Source: an uncultured Candidatus Melainabacteria bacterium
GTDB taxonomy: Bacteria > Cyanobacteriota > Vampirovibrionia > Gastranaerophilales > Gastranaerophilaceae
Length of the DNA: 64,000 nucleotides
NCBI GenBank assembly: GCA_947090755.1
Contig: CAMUPF010000001.1
Span: forward strand, 1 to 64,000
Reading direction: 5' to 3'
Shown piece by piece: positions 1 through 7,211 of this stretch (its first letter is position 1; every line of letters begins with the position of its first letter). The notes beneath the pieces are model-generated. The model had not been told where the DNA came from. It saw only the letters and a program-made list of their open reading frames with translations, and did no database searches. A program made the translations under genes and the position numbers.

Positions 1-35
1 CCCCCCCGCCTGAACAGGCAAATCTAAGCGCTTAG
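1..35. repeat. Poly-C run and two short palindromes before pilin copy 1
   Basis: The window opens with seven C (possibly more outside). An inverted repeat follows at 8-19 (GCCTG/CAGGC) and a perfect 12-bp palindrome at 24-35. The other family members have a poly-G run in this place. Here all three frames carry a stop between the run and the pilin ATG: TGA at 11, TAA at 25 and TAG at 33. Confidence 0.6.
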
Positions 36-43
36 GATTCACA

Positions 44-964
44 ATGGCCGAAATCCTGTTATCCCTTACAATAATTGGTGTGGTTGCGGCGATAACTTTA
101 CCGTCGCTGACCGGTAATATTAACGAGCGCACTTGGAACACGCAGCGTAAAGCACTCTATGCCCGCTTTAGTCAAGCAATCGCGCTAATGCCGGCGTTAA
201 ACGGTTACGGAACATTCACCGAAGGCAACGAATCAATGTCAGCCGTTGACACAGCCGCCGAAACTTTCGTGACAGAAGGTCTTTCAAAAGTCCTTAAAAT
301 TAACAACATTTGCGACAATGAACACCTGGGCGATTGCGGTTTGAACAGTAAAATTACAACAATCAACGGTAGTTATATTAATTTGCCGGTGAAAATATCA
401 GATTTAAACAACGGAATTCCCGAAGGTAACTTAAAAAATACCAAAGCCGCTGCTTTTGAAACGCTTAATGGTGAATCTATTCTAGTATTTTACAACCCGA
501 ATTGTACCTCTGAAGCAGTGGTTTCTTCGGCATTGAGTGCGGATAATTATGCAGGTGTTTATACCAAACAACATCTTTGCGCAAATTTTTTGTATGATTT
601 AAACGGAAACAAAGGTCCTAATACATTCGGTAAGGATATCGGAATTATTGCGGCAATTTATTCTAGTGACTCTAATGTTGTTATGCCTGTTCCCGCCAAA
701 AATTTGAGCGGAACTTATAAACATTCTGAGGCTGGAAGAGCTTGCGCGAATGCAGATTCAGAGTCAAGATTGCCTAATATTGAGGAACTTTTGACATTGT
801 ACTATAATGCAAATTTATTGGATAACTGGGCTGGCAGCGGTTCATACAATTGGTCCTCGACTGTTAGTGACAGTTCTAATGCGTGGGCATTCGGGAAGAC
901 AATGGGGGTAAAATATGCCCGTCCTAAGGATTCAGAATTTACTGTTCAATGTGTTAAGCGATAG
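44..964 (+). CDS. Type IV prepilin-like protein, copy 1 (apparently locked off)
   Basis: The frame encodes the mature part of a large type IV pilin. Codons just before the ATG read G-F-T, so the prepilin peptidase site would be G|FTMAE, and this ATG is residue +3 of the mature protein rather than a natural start. A hydrophobic helix (LTIIGVVAAITLP) and a core shared with three other copies follow. The C-terminus (RLPNIEELL, then YNWSST, then VQCVKR) resembles DUF1566/Lcl_C domains, known from lectin-like surface proteins. An in-frame TGA lies at 11-13 and no start codon occurs between it and 44, so no leader peptide can be attached whatever the length of the upstream C run. It may be a silent cassette or a decayed copy. 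A terminator follows at 973. Confidence 0.75.
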   Translation: MAEILLSLTIIGVVAAITLPSLTGNINERTWNTQRKALYARFSQAIALMPALNGYGTFTEGNESMSAVDTAAETFVTEGLSKVLKINNICDNEHLGDCGLNSKITTINGSYINLPVKISDLNNGIPEGNLKNTKAAAFETLNGESILVFYNPNCTSEAVVSSALSADNYAGVYTKQHLCANFLYDLNGNKGPNTFGKDIGIIAAIYSSDSNVVMPVPAKNLSGTYKHSEAGRACANADSESRLPNIEELLTLYYNANLLDNWAGSGSYNWSSTVSDSSNAWAFGKTMGVKYARPKDSEFTVQCVKR

Positions 965-972
965 ATAAGATT

Positions 973-994
973 GGCGGGTAAATCCCGCCTTTTC
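973..994 (+). terminator. Rho-independent terminator after pilin copy 1
   Basis: GGCGGG/CCCGCC stem with a 5-nt loop and a short T run, directly after the pilin stop and before the convergent transglycosylase gene. Confidence 0.7.
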
Positions 995-2991
995 TATAAA
1001 TATAATCTTGCGTAGTTCCAGTAAGTGCGGAAGACTTTTTTTATGTAGTTTTGAGTTTCAGGGTATGGAATTTTTTCCACGAATTCATCAATATCACGGT
1101 ACTCAAGGCCGCCCTTCCAACGGCTGATTGAACCTATTCCACCGTTGTACGCGCCGACAGAAAGGATATTATTTTCTCCAAGGTTCGTCAAAAGGTGGTG
1201 GTAATAGAAATTGCCTAATTTCATATTTGTTCCGGCGTCTTTTAATTGCTCAAGAGATTCCAGCCCAAGACTGCGAATACGATTAATTTCTTTTGCAGTT
1301 GCCGGCATTAATTGCATTAGTCCAACGGCGCCAACGTAACTGTGCGCATTAGGGTTAAAATAGCTTTCTTCGCGTGTAAGTGAAAGCATAAGCACAGGGT
1401 TATTACCCGCCATATACGCGTATTGTTTCATATCCTCGTACAAAAATGCAGGGTATACAAGACGCCAGCGAAGGTCCGATTTATCCGGTTTTTCGGTTAA
1501 TTGTACCATCGCGTCGCGAGCCATGCACATTGCACGTGATTTTTCGCCTTTTTCGTATAAAACCCAGCTCTGGATAAATTTATCATCTTCGTAGATTTGT
1601 GCAAGAAGGTTTAAATCGCCCATTTCTGCAAGTTTTATAATCGTTGCGTTTGCTTTGCCATAGTATGGGAAAATGACGTTTTTAGGTTCTATGCTGGTTG
1701 TTATGATAGAATTTTTGATATCATTCAGCATTAAATAACTTCTAAAAGCATAGTATGAGTCCGGATAGTTCATGATAACTCGTCTGAAATATTCATTGGC
1801 CTCAACTTTGCGGCTGTTGTTGCGGTAGATTTTACCAAGCCAGTATACTATTTGCGGCGCGTTTTGTTCGTTGGCGTAATTTTCTAAATATTTTAACCCG
1901 AGTTTTTTTGCGTTGGAATATTGTCCGCTGTTAACGCTTTGCATAAATAAGTTTTGTAAGACGGGTTCAGAGAACGCAGATATGTCGTATGTTTTGAGAA
2001 TATTGGCGTAGCAAGCTTCCTGTAATTTTGGATTTTTTGTATACTTGCACTGCAAGTTTTTCAGGAATAAGTCGTTTTTGCCCTGCGCTGCGGTGACGAA
2101 GTTGTCAACGGCTTTGTCTTTTTCTTTAATGGTTTGAAGATATCTTGTTATTATTGCAATTTTATCAGCTTCGCTGACAGTTGAATTTTTCTGGCGCAGG
2201 CCGGTTTCAATCAGAGATTTGGCTTTGCCGGCTTCGCCATTTAGCAGTGCGGCTTTAGCGTATTTAGCCCAGGTGATATTAAGGTTTGAGTCCTCAAGAA
2301 GGACAAGTGCACGCTCCGGAAGATTGTAGAGCATATAGGTTTGTGCAATAAGATTTTTATCTTCATCCGCGGGTGTCGGGTTCAAGCTTAGCCACAGTTC
2401 TACGGATTTTAGCGCCCAACGTCCGGATGGAGAGGCAGTGAGATATTCACGCAAATAGTTTTCAATTTCGGTTCTGTCGTGTTCTGAGGAAAGTGTTGAA
2501 TTGCTATATTTTACGTTTAAAATATTTGCAATTTTGTATTTAGAGCCGGTTGCGTAGTCTGATTCAGGGGCTTTTAGAATTATTTCTTCAAAATATTTCT
2601 GTGCAAGCCGCGGGTTTGAATCCGCGATATCGCTGGCATACAGGTATTTTGATTTAACTGCAAGTTCGTTTTTAGGATAGATATTGAACAGTAAATAATA
2701 CTGTTTTTGTTCAGATTTGTAGTCGTTTAAAGCCTTTGCACATTCGGCTCTATGGTAGATTGCATAAGGTTTCAAATCTGAAAGATAGGAAACTTTTGAG
2801 AATTGATAGTAGGCGTTGGAATAATTCTGTTCATTAAAATCTGTGAGGGCTTGAGTGTAGATTTTATCGGCTCTTGCAGGGTTGCCCACGAAGTCAAAAA
2901 ATAATTTTGCAAGCAGGCAAAAAACGCTCAGCACAATAATTACGCCTGAGGTTATCGCGTATTTTTTTATTTTTTCTTTATCAAACTGCAA
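994..2991 (-). CDS. Slt-type lytic transglycosylase with long helical N-terminal region
   Basis: Cleaves peptidoglycan glycan strands to anhydro-muropeptides in the periplasm. An N-terminal membrane anchor lies at about residues 11-33. Residues ~40-500 are TPR-like helical repeats, and the SLT catalytic domain covers 537-665. The family motifs are visible: catalytic Glu in TREESYFNP, GLMQLMP, and AYNGG. At 665 aa the layout matches Slt70 (superhelical ring plus C-terminal SLT), but it is membrane anchored rather than secreted. It lies immediately downstream of a 60-aa protein and hisS on the same strand (1-10 nt gaps), so the three are probably cotranscribed. Confidence 0.93.
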   Translation of the reverse strand: MQFDKEKIKKYAITSGVIIVLSVFCLLAKLFFDFVGNPARADKIYTQALTDFNEQNYSNAYYQFSKVSYLSDLKPYAIYHRAECAKALNDYKSEQKQYYLLFNIYPKNELAVKSKYLYASDIADSNPRLAQKYFEEIILKAPESDYATGSKYKIANILNVKYSNSTLSSEHDRTEIENYLREYLTASPSGRWALKSVELWLSLNPTPADEDKNLIAQTYMLYNLPERALVLLEDSNLNITWAKYAKAALLNGEAGKAKSLIETGLRQKNSTVSEADKIAIITRYLQTIKEKDKAVDNFVTAAQGKNDLFLKNLQCKYTKNPKLQEACYANILKTYDISAFSEPVLQNLFMQSVNSGQYSNAKKLGLKYLENYANEQNAPQIVYWLGKIYRNNSRKVEANEYFRRVIMNYPDSYYAFRSYLMLNDIKNSIITTSIEPKNVIFPYYGKANATIIKLAEMGDLNLLAQIYEDDKFIQSWVLYEKGEKSRAMCMARDAMVQLTEKPDKSDLRWRLVYPAFLYEDMKQYAYMAGNNPVLMLSLTREESYFNPNAHSYVGAVGLMQLMPATAKEINRIRSLGLESLEQLKDAGTNMKLGNFYYHHLLTNLGENNILSVGAYNGGIGSISRWKGGLEYRDIDEFVEKIPYPETQNYIKKVFRTYWNYARLYL

Positions 2992-2992
2992 T

Positions 2993-3175
2993 TTATACGT
3001 CTTCCTTAATAACGATTAAATTGTTCATAATTTTCATCGCACAGGTTGGAAGAACAACGTGGGTAAGGCCATCAGCGATGCTGATAATTTTGCCTGCACC
3101 TAGAACTACATCTTCGCCTTTGTACTGGAATTTGTAATCGGTTTTTCTGTCTGATCTGATAGTAACTTTGTCCAT
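2993..3175 (-). CDS. Small conserved-looking protein of unknown function (60 aa)
   Basis: Not recognised. It sits between hisS and the transglycosylase with gaps of 10 and 1 nt and has a good ribosome site (AAGGAG) before its ATG. The sequence is polar and beta-rich with one Cys and no membrane segment. The tight spacing supports a real gene in the hisS operon. Confidence 0.7.
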   Translation of the reverse strand: MDKVTIRSDRKTDYKFQYKGEDVVLGAGKIISIADGLTHVVLPTCAMKIMNNLIVIKEDV

Positions 3176-3185
3176 TTTGTTCTCC

Positions 3186-4424
3186 TTAGATGTTTTTTAT
3201 ATTGGTTAAGTTCTCTTTTACGATTGTTTGTTGTGCCCCTGTGGTTAGATTTTTTACGGTAAGTTTGTTGTTTTTTAACTCATCTTCCCCGAGGAAAATC
3301 GCATAGGTTGCGCATTTTGACGCTTTTTCAAGCTGCTTGTTAAATTTTTTGTTAGCGAGGTCAAATTCAACGCTTAAACCCTGCGCGCGTAGGTCCTGTG
3401 CTAATTTTAAGGCTTCAACCATGTTGTTTGATACGATGTATGCGTCGAGTTTTGGTGTATCAATTGCCGGCAGAAGTGAGTTTAAACGCTCCATACCCAT
3501 TGCCCATCCGACAGCAGGGGTATCGTCGCCGCCAAGGTTTTTGACCAGGCTGTCGTAACGTCCGCCGCCGCAGACTGCGTTTTGTGAACCCAGATTGTTT
3601 GATTTTATCTCAAAAACTGTGCGGTTGTAATAATCTAAACCGCGTACTAAAAGTTTGTTTTCTTCGTATTTAACGCCTGCGGTTTTGAGGTATTCTTTTA
3701 GTGCGTTGTAATGTTCTGCACATTCTTCGCAGATGAAATCGGATTGGATAACCGCTTTAATTTCAGGACGTTCAAAGATGGCTTTGCAGGTATCTACTTT
3801 GCAGTCAAGAAGCCGCAGCGGGTTCTTTTCATAACGCGCTTTGCAGTCATCGCAAAGGTTATCAAATTCAGGCTTTAAGATTTCTTTGATTTTTGCTTTG
3901 TAGGCTTCACGGCACTCAGGACAGCCAAGCGAATTGATTTCGACAGTCAAATCAACCAAACCAAGCGCTTTTAAGTATTCTGTCGCCAGTAAAATTGCTT
4001 CCGCGTCGGCGGTTGGTGCAGAAATTCCGAACATTTCAACGCCAATCTGATGGAACTGTCTTTGACGTCCGGCCTGCGGGCGTTCGTAGCGGAACATAGG
4101 GCCTTTATACCAGAGTTTAACCGGCATTGGCTGGCGGAACATTCCGTTTTCAATAAATGAACGTACAACGCCTGCTGTGTTTTCAGGGCGAAGCGTAATT
4201 GAACGGTCGCTTTTTTCAAAGGTGTACATCTCTTTGTTAACGATATCGGTGGTATCGCCCACACCGCGTGCAAAAAGTTCCGTCGCCTCAAAAATCGGGG
4301 TTCTTATTTCCTTATAACCATAGTTTGTAAAAAGTTCAAGCGCTTTTGCTTCAAGACTGTGCCACGCTTCGACCTCTTGAGGCAAAATATCTTTTGTCCC
4401 TTTTTGTACTTTTATTATTGCCAT
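3186..4424 (-). CDS. hisS: Histidine--tRNA ligase
   Basis: Class II aminoacyl-tRNA synthetase charging tRNA-His. The 412-aa length is normal for a bacterial HisRS. The N-terminal KGTKDILP, motif 2 region (MFRYERPQAGRQRQFHQIGVE) and the histidine-specific LVRGLDYYNRTVFE and GGGRYD motifs are clear. A C-terminal anticodon-binding domain covers about 320-412. An internal cysteine-rich stretch (CPEC, CDDC, CEEC, residues ~165-235) looks like a zinc-ribbon insertion, a feature of some HisRS. First gene of a likely three-gene operon. Confidence 0.97.
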   Translation of the reverse strand: MAIIKVQKGTKDILPQEVEAWHSLEAKALELFTNYGYKEIRTPIFEATELFARGVGDTTDIVNKEMYTFEKSDRSITLRPENTAGVVRSFIENGMFRQPMPVKLWYKGPMFRYERPQAGRQRQFHQIGVEMFGISAPTADAEAILLATEYLKALGLVDLTVEINSLGCPECREAYKAKIKEILKPEFDNLCDDCKARYEKNPLRLLDCKVDTCKAIFERPEIKAVIQSDFICEECAEHYNALKEYLKTAGVKYEENKLLVRGLDYYNRTVFEIKSNNLGSQNAVCGGGRYDSLVKNLGGDDTPAVGWAMGMERLNSLLPAIDTPKLDAYIVSNNMVEALKLAQDLRAQGLSVEFDLANKKFNKQLEKASKCATYAIFLGEDELKNNKLTVKNLTTGAQQTIVKENLTNIKNI

Positions 4425-4494
4425 TGTTTGTATCCCATAATGAATTTATCGTTGTCCTTCAGCCCATAAGCCAAATATGGATGTGCCTCAGGCA

Positions 4495-4842
4495 CTAAAA
4501 CGGTTTTGTCTGGTTCAGTTTTAATCTCAAATCTCTGAATCTTGCGACATCTTCCTGAGTTTTGCCGGAAGATTGGAATACCGCTTGAGATGACGGGTGA
4601 ACCATCAACACATAATCCATGTGAATTTCCAGAAAATTATATTTTCTTGGCGGCTGATTTGTGTTACGAGGATAAATTTCCGCATTAGTTACAGCCAGAA
4701 AACGGCGTTCTCTGTCGTTTAACAGGTCTGTTAATTCTCGGTTAGTGTTTGTATATTTTGAAACGTGTACAACACCCTTGATGTCGTGATCTGATGTCAA
4801 AATACTTACTTCTATTGGAACTGTGTCAATATTTTTACTCAT
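4495..4842 (-). CDS. Unknown 115-aa protein
   Basis: Not recognised. A soluble, mostly beta protein with motifs such as IKGVVHVSKYTNTNRELTDLLN and FLEIHMDYVLMVHPS, no signal peptide and no membrane segment. The pattern (modified small-barrel followed by an ITNAEI-type strand) resembles small domains found in cyanobacterial and Melainabacteria proteins, but I cannot name a family with confidence. Separate from hisS by 70 nt containing a short GTGCCT/AGGCAC hairpin. Confidence 0.65.
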   Translation of the reverse strand: MSKNIDTVPIEVSILTSDHDIKGVVHVSKYTNTNRELTDLLNDRERRFLAVTNAEIYPRNTNQPPRKYNFLEIHMDYVLMVHPSSQAVFQSSGKTQEDVARFRDLRLKLNQTKPF

Positions 4843-4921
4843 GCTTCTTATCCTCTTACCATATCTACTATAATAATATATCTTATTGAATATTGCAAGT
4901 TATTAATATATAATTCCAAGA

Positions 4922-4981
4922 AACAGCGCAGCCATGCGCGACCCGCGGTTCAGCGGGGCGGAAATGGCGGAGGACTGCTTT
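4922..4981 (+). repeat. GC-rich dispersed repeat, family B, copy 1
   Basis: Shares conserved ends (ACAGCGCAGCCA and TGGCGGAGGACTGCTTT) with 34211-34271, while the middle differs but is again hairpin-forming (CCCGC/GCGGG here). The ends can pair partly (CAG/CTG, GCCA/TGGC). The 3' end supplies the GGAGG ribosome site of the following cinA gene. Confidence 0.6.
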
Positions 4982-4982
4982 A

Positions 4983-5465
4983 ATGTTAGAGGGACAAATC
5001 GGACAATTTTTGAGAGAGAGGAAACTAATTCTTTCAACATCAGAATCCTGCACCGGGGGGCTTGTAAGTTCGCGCCTTATTGATGTTGCGGGTAGTTCTG
5101 ATTATATAACGCTGAATTTCGTAACTTATGCAAACGAAGCCAAAGAACGTATTCTCGGGGTTCAGCACGAAACTTTGATAAAACACGGCGCTGTGAGCGA
5201 AGAGTGCGTAATCGAAATGGCAAAAGGCACGCTTAAAGCCGCACATGCTGATATTGCGCTTTGTACGTCTGGCGTTGCCGGCCCCGGGGCAAGTGAAAAC
5301 AAACCCGCTGGTACCATGTGGATTTCTGTAGCAATAGGTGAAAATGTTTATACTAAAAAAGTTGAATTAAGCCCTGAAATCCCTCGCATAGAAATGAAAC
5401 AGAGATTTGCTGATGAGGCGTTGAAGTTTTTATGGGACATGTTATCCGTGACCGCAAGCACATAA
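4983..5465 (+). CDS. pncC: CinA C-terminal-type nicotinamide-nucleotide amidohydrolase
   Basis: Deamidates nicotinamide mononucleotide to nicotinate mononucleotide in NAD salvage. It is a stand-alone 160-aa CinA C-terminal domain, as in E. coli PncC, without the N-terminal MoeA-like half. Family motifs are present: TSESCTGGL with the active-site Ser, FVTYANEAKERILGV, GAVSEE and SGVAGPGASENKPAGTMW. Its Shine-Dalgarno sequence lies inside the family B repeat just upstream. It converges on the next minus-strand gene with a 5-nt gap. Confidence 0.92.
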   Translation: MLEGQIGQFLRERKLILSTSESCTGGLVSSRLIDVAGSSDYITLNFVTYANEAKERILGVQHETLIKHGAVSEECVIEMAKGTLKAAHADIALCTSGVAGPGASENKPAGTMWISVAIGENVYTKKVELSPEIPRIEMKQRFADEALKFLWDMLSVTAST

Positions 5466-5470
5466 GCCGG

Positions 5471-6388
5471 TTACACATTGCCTGCGATAATTTGTGCCAT
5501 AACCTCAGGGTTTTTCTTCATCAAAACTTCCGCAAATTTATCCACATCCATTTGTGCTATCACAATTGACAACAAATCCTCCGGCAGTTCTTTAATCATT
5601 TCTGTAATATTTTCCTGCTCAAGAACATTCATCGCTTTGACAACTTCTGATTTATCCTTGTATGTATTCATCATGTTCGTGTATGCATGCGGGTCAAATA
5701 GTTCCATTAATTCAGGATGTTCTTTGGATAATGACAGAACAAGTTCCTGCTTTGGTGTTGATTGCAGGCTTACAAGAGCGTCTTTGAATTGCAAAGGATT
5801 AAAGCCGTCTAAAGTTTTTAACATACTAAGCTGGTTGGTATCCTCAACTTCGTTGCCTGTCACGTTTTCAATCATCTGAGCAAGATAAACCGGCGGAAGC
5901 GATTTTATGTGCACAAGCAGCTTATTTTTATCCATTTCCGTGCTTTCAAGCAGTTTATCCAGCTGCTCTTCCGGTAAAAGCCTCATAACCTCTTCCTTTG
6001 AGAAAAGTTCAAGAACGACTTTTACCAAATCTTTAGCCTCAACCTGTTCAAGCATTTTAAGTAATTTATCCTGTGTAAAGAAATTTAGTCCTTGTACTAA
6101 ATCGTTTTTTTCCATTTCAGGCAAAAATTTGTTCAACTGTTCGTCTGTCATTTCGCTCATTATTTCAAGTCTGTTTTCGGAATTTGCAAGTGCAAAAATT
6201 TCCATAACAAGGTTGACGTTATTAAGCAATTCACTTGCAAGCGCAATTGCAAGCTGGTTCCCGTTTTCAGCCTCCTCCTTGATAATCTCGGTAACGCTTT
6301 TGTTAGCGTATTTTTCCGTGAAAACCCGTGAACTGATTCCCAGCTTGTTCTGTAAATATGCTAAATTTGTGTCAACTTGAATACTCAT
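5471..6388 (-). CDS. Helical-repeat protein, MgtE-N/FliG-like
   Basis: A 305-aa all-helical protein built of repeated units such as LPEEQLDKLLE, KELPEDLLSIVIAQMDVDKFAEVL and MKKNPEVMAQI. These resemble the superhelical repeats of the MgtE N-terminal domain and FliG middle domain. No membrane segments or catalytic motifs are visible, so it is not a magnesium transporter. It is probably a cytoplasmic scaffold or partner-binding protein typical of this lineage; the function is unknown. Confidence 0.7.
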   Translation of the reverse strand: MSIQVDTNLAYLQNKLGISSRVFTEKYANKSVTEIIKEEAENGNQLAIALASELLNNVNLVMEIFALANSENRLEIMSEMTDEQLNKFLPEMEKNDLVQGLNFFTQDKLLKMLEQVEAKDLVKVVLELFSKEEVMRLLPEEQLDKLLESTEMDKNKLLVHIKSLPPVYLAQMIENVTGNEVEDTNQLSMLKTLDGFNPLQFKDALVSLQSTPKQELVLSLSKEHPELMELFDPHAYTNMMNTYKDKSEVVKAMNVLEQENITEMIKELPEDLLSIVIAQMDVDKFAEVLMKKNPEVMAQIIAGNV

Positions 6389-6415
6389 TTTCTTACTCTA
6401 TTATATAGTTCTTTA

Positions 6416-6769
6416 TTAACAATACAAGTCCATTTTTGTCGGGGTGGCAAAAGATTCAAATGTCGTGTATGACATATCAGGGTTTTCAGTGTTTTCACCT
6501 AACTGTCTGAAATAACAGTGAAGCCCCGGTGCGGCTGCGCTTACACGTGTTGTGGAATCTGCTGCGGCAAACAGATTATCGCCGGCAGGGTAATCACCCT
6601 TACTGCCCATTCCGTTGTTATAACCAACAGAAATCTTTTCGGTGATATTCTTTTTGACATCTTGAACCCAGCTTAAACCCATTTCCGGCTTAACGTTTGT
6701 CGCATCTCTTCCGTCGAGGAAATGTGGTTTTGTCATAAATGAAGTTTTATTTGAAATTGCATCGACCAT
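6416..6769 (-). CDS. Unknown 117-aa protein
   Basis: Not recognised. Polar, no membrane segment, ends in Cys. It follows the 110-aa gene upstream by only 6 nt, so the two form a pair. Such small low-homology proteins are common in this genome. Confidence 0.6.
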   Translation of the reverse strand: MVDAISNKTSFMTKPHFLDGRDATNVKPEMGLSWVQDVKKNITEKISVGYNNGMGSKGDYPAGDNLFAAADSTTRVSAAAPGLHCYFRQLGENTENPDMSYTTFESFATPTKMDLYC

Positions 6770-6775
6770 AATTTA

Positions 6776-7108
6776 TTACCCTCTCTTATTGATTGCGACG
6801 AACCCGTAAACGCCTAACGCGCCCATAAGTTTATCGTTGTTTGCATATTGTTCTGCTTTTGTGTAATTCTTAATTGATTTTTTTAACGCTTCCTGTGCTT
6901 CTTTACCTTTAGCGCTGTTGTCGCGGTCAAAGTATTTATCACCGTTTCCGCGTCCGTCACGTTCTGTTTCTTTGTTGTTTTGCGTGTAACCCGTAGAAGT
7001 AGAACAATTCTGACTTGGCGGTGGAGTGTTTCCAAGAGAACTTGCGGCCGCCGCACCTGCGGAAACCGTGTTTTGAACTGCATTTATGCCCTGTGAATGA
7101 TATGACAT
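6776..7108 (-). CDS. Unknown 110-aa protein with Ala/Ser/Asn-rich N-terminus
   Basis: Not recognised. Residues 1-60 are low complexity (Ala, Ser, Thr, Asn, Gly), followed by a charged helix (~60-90) and a short hydrophobic C-terminal stretch (LMGALGVYGFVAINKRG). Probably cotranscribed with the 117-aa gene 6 nt downstream. A terminator of the preceding pyrophosphatase gene separates it from the upstream region. Confidence 0.6.
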   Translation of the reverse strand: MSYHSQGINAVQNTVSAGAAAASSLGNTPPPSQNCSTSTGYTQNNKETERDGRGNGDKYFDRDNSAKGKEAQEALKKSIKNYTKAEQYANNDKLMGALGVYGFVAINKRG

Positions 7109-7120
7109 AATTTAAACCTC

Positions 7121-7164
7121 AAAAAATTCTCTCTCGTATATATATTAAGTATATACGAGAGAGA
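7121..7164 (-). terminator. Strong terminator after the membrane pyrophosphatase gene
   Basis: Perfect 14-bp inverted repeat (7128-7141 with 7151-7164), followed on the minus strand by six T. It separates hppA from the two small genes downstream. Confidence 0.85.
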
Positions 7165-7211
7165 AAATTGCGTTTTATAATATATATGGGCTTAACAATT
7201 ATTTACAATTG

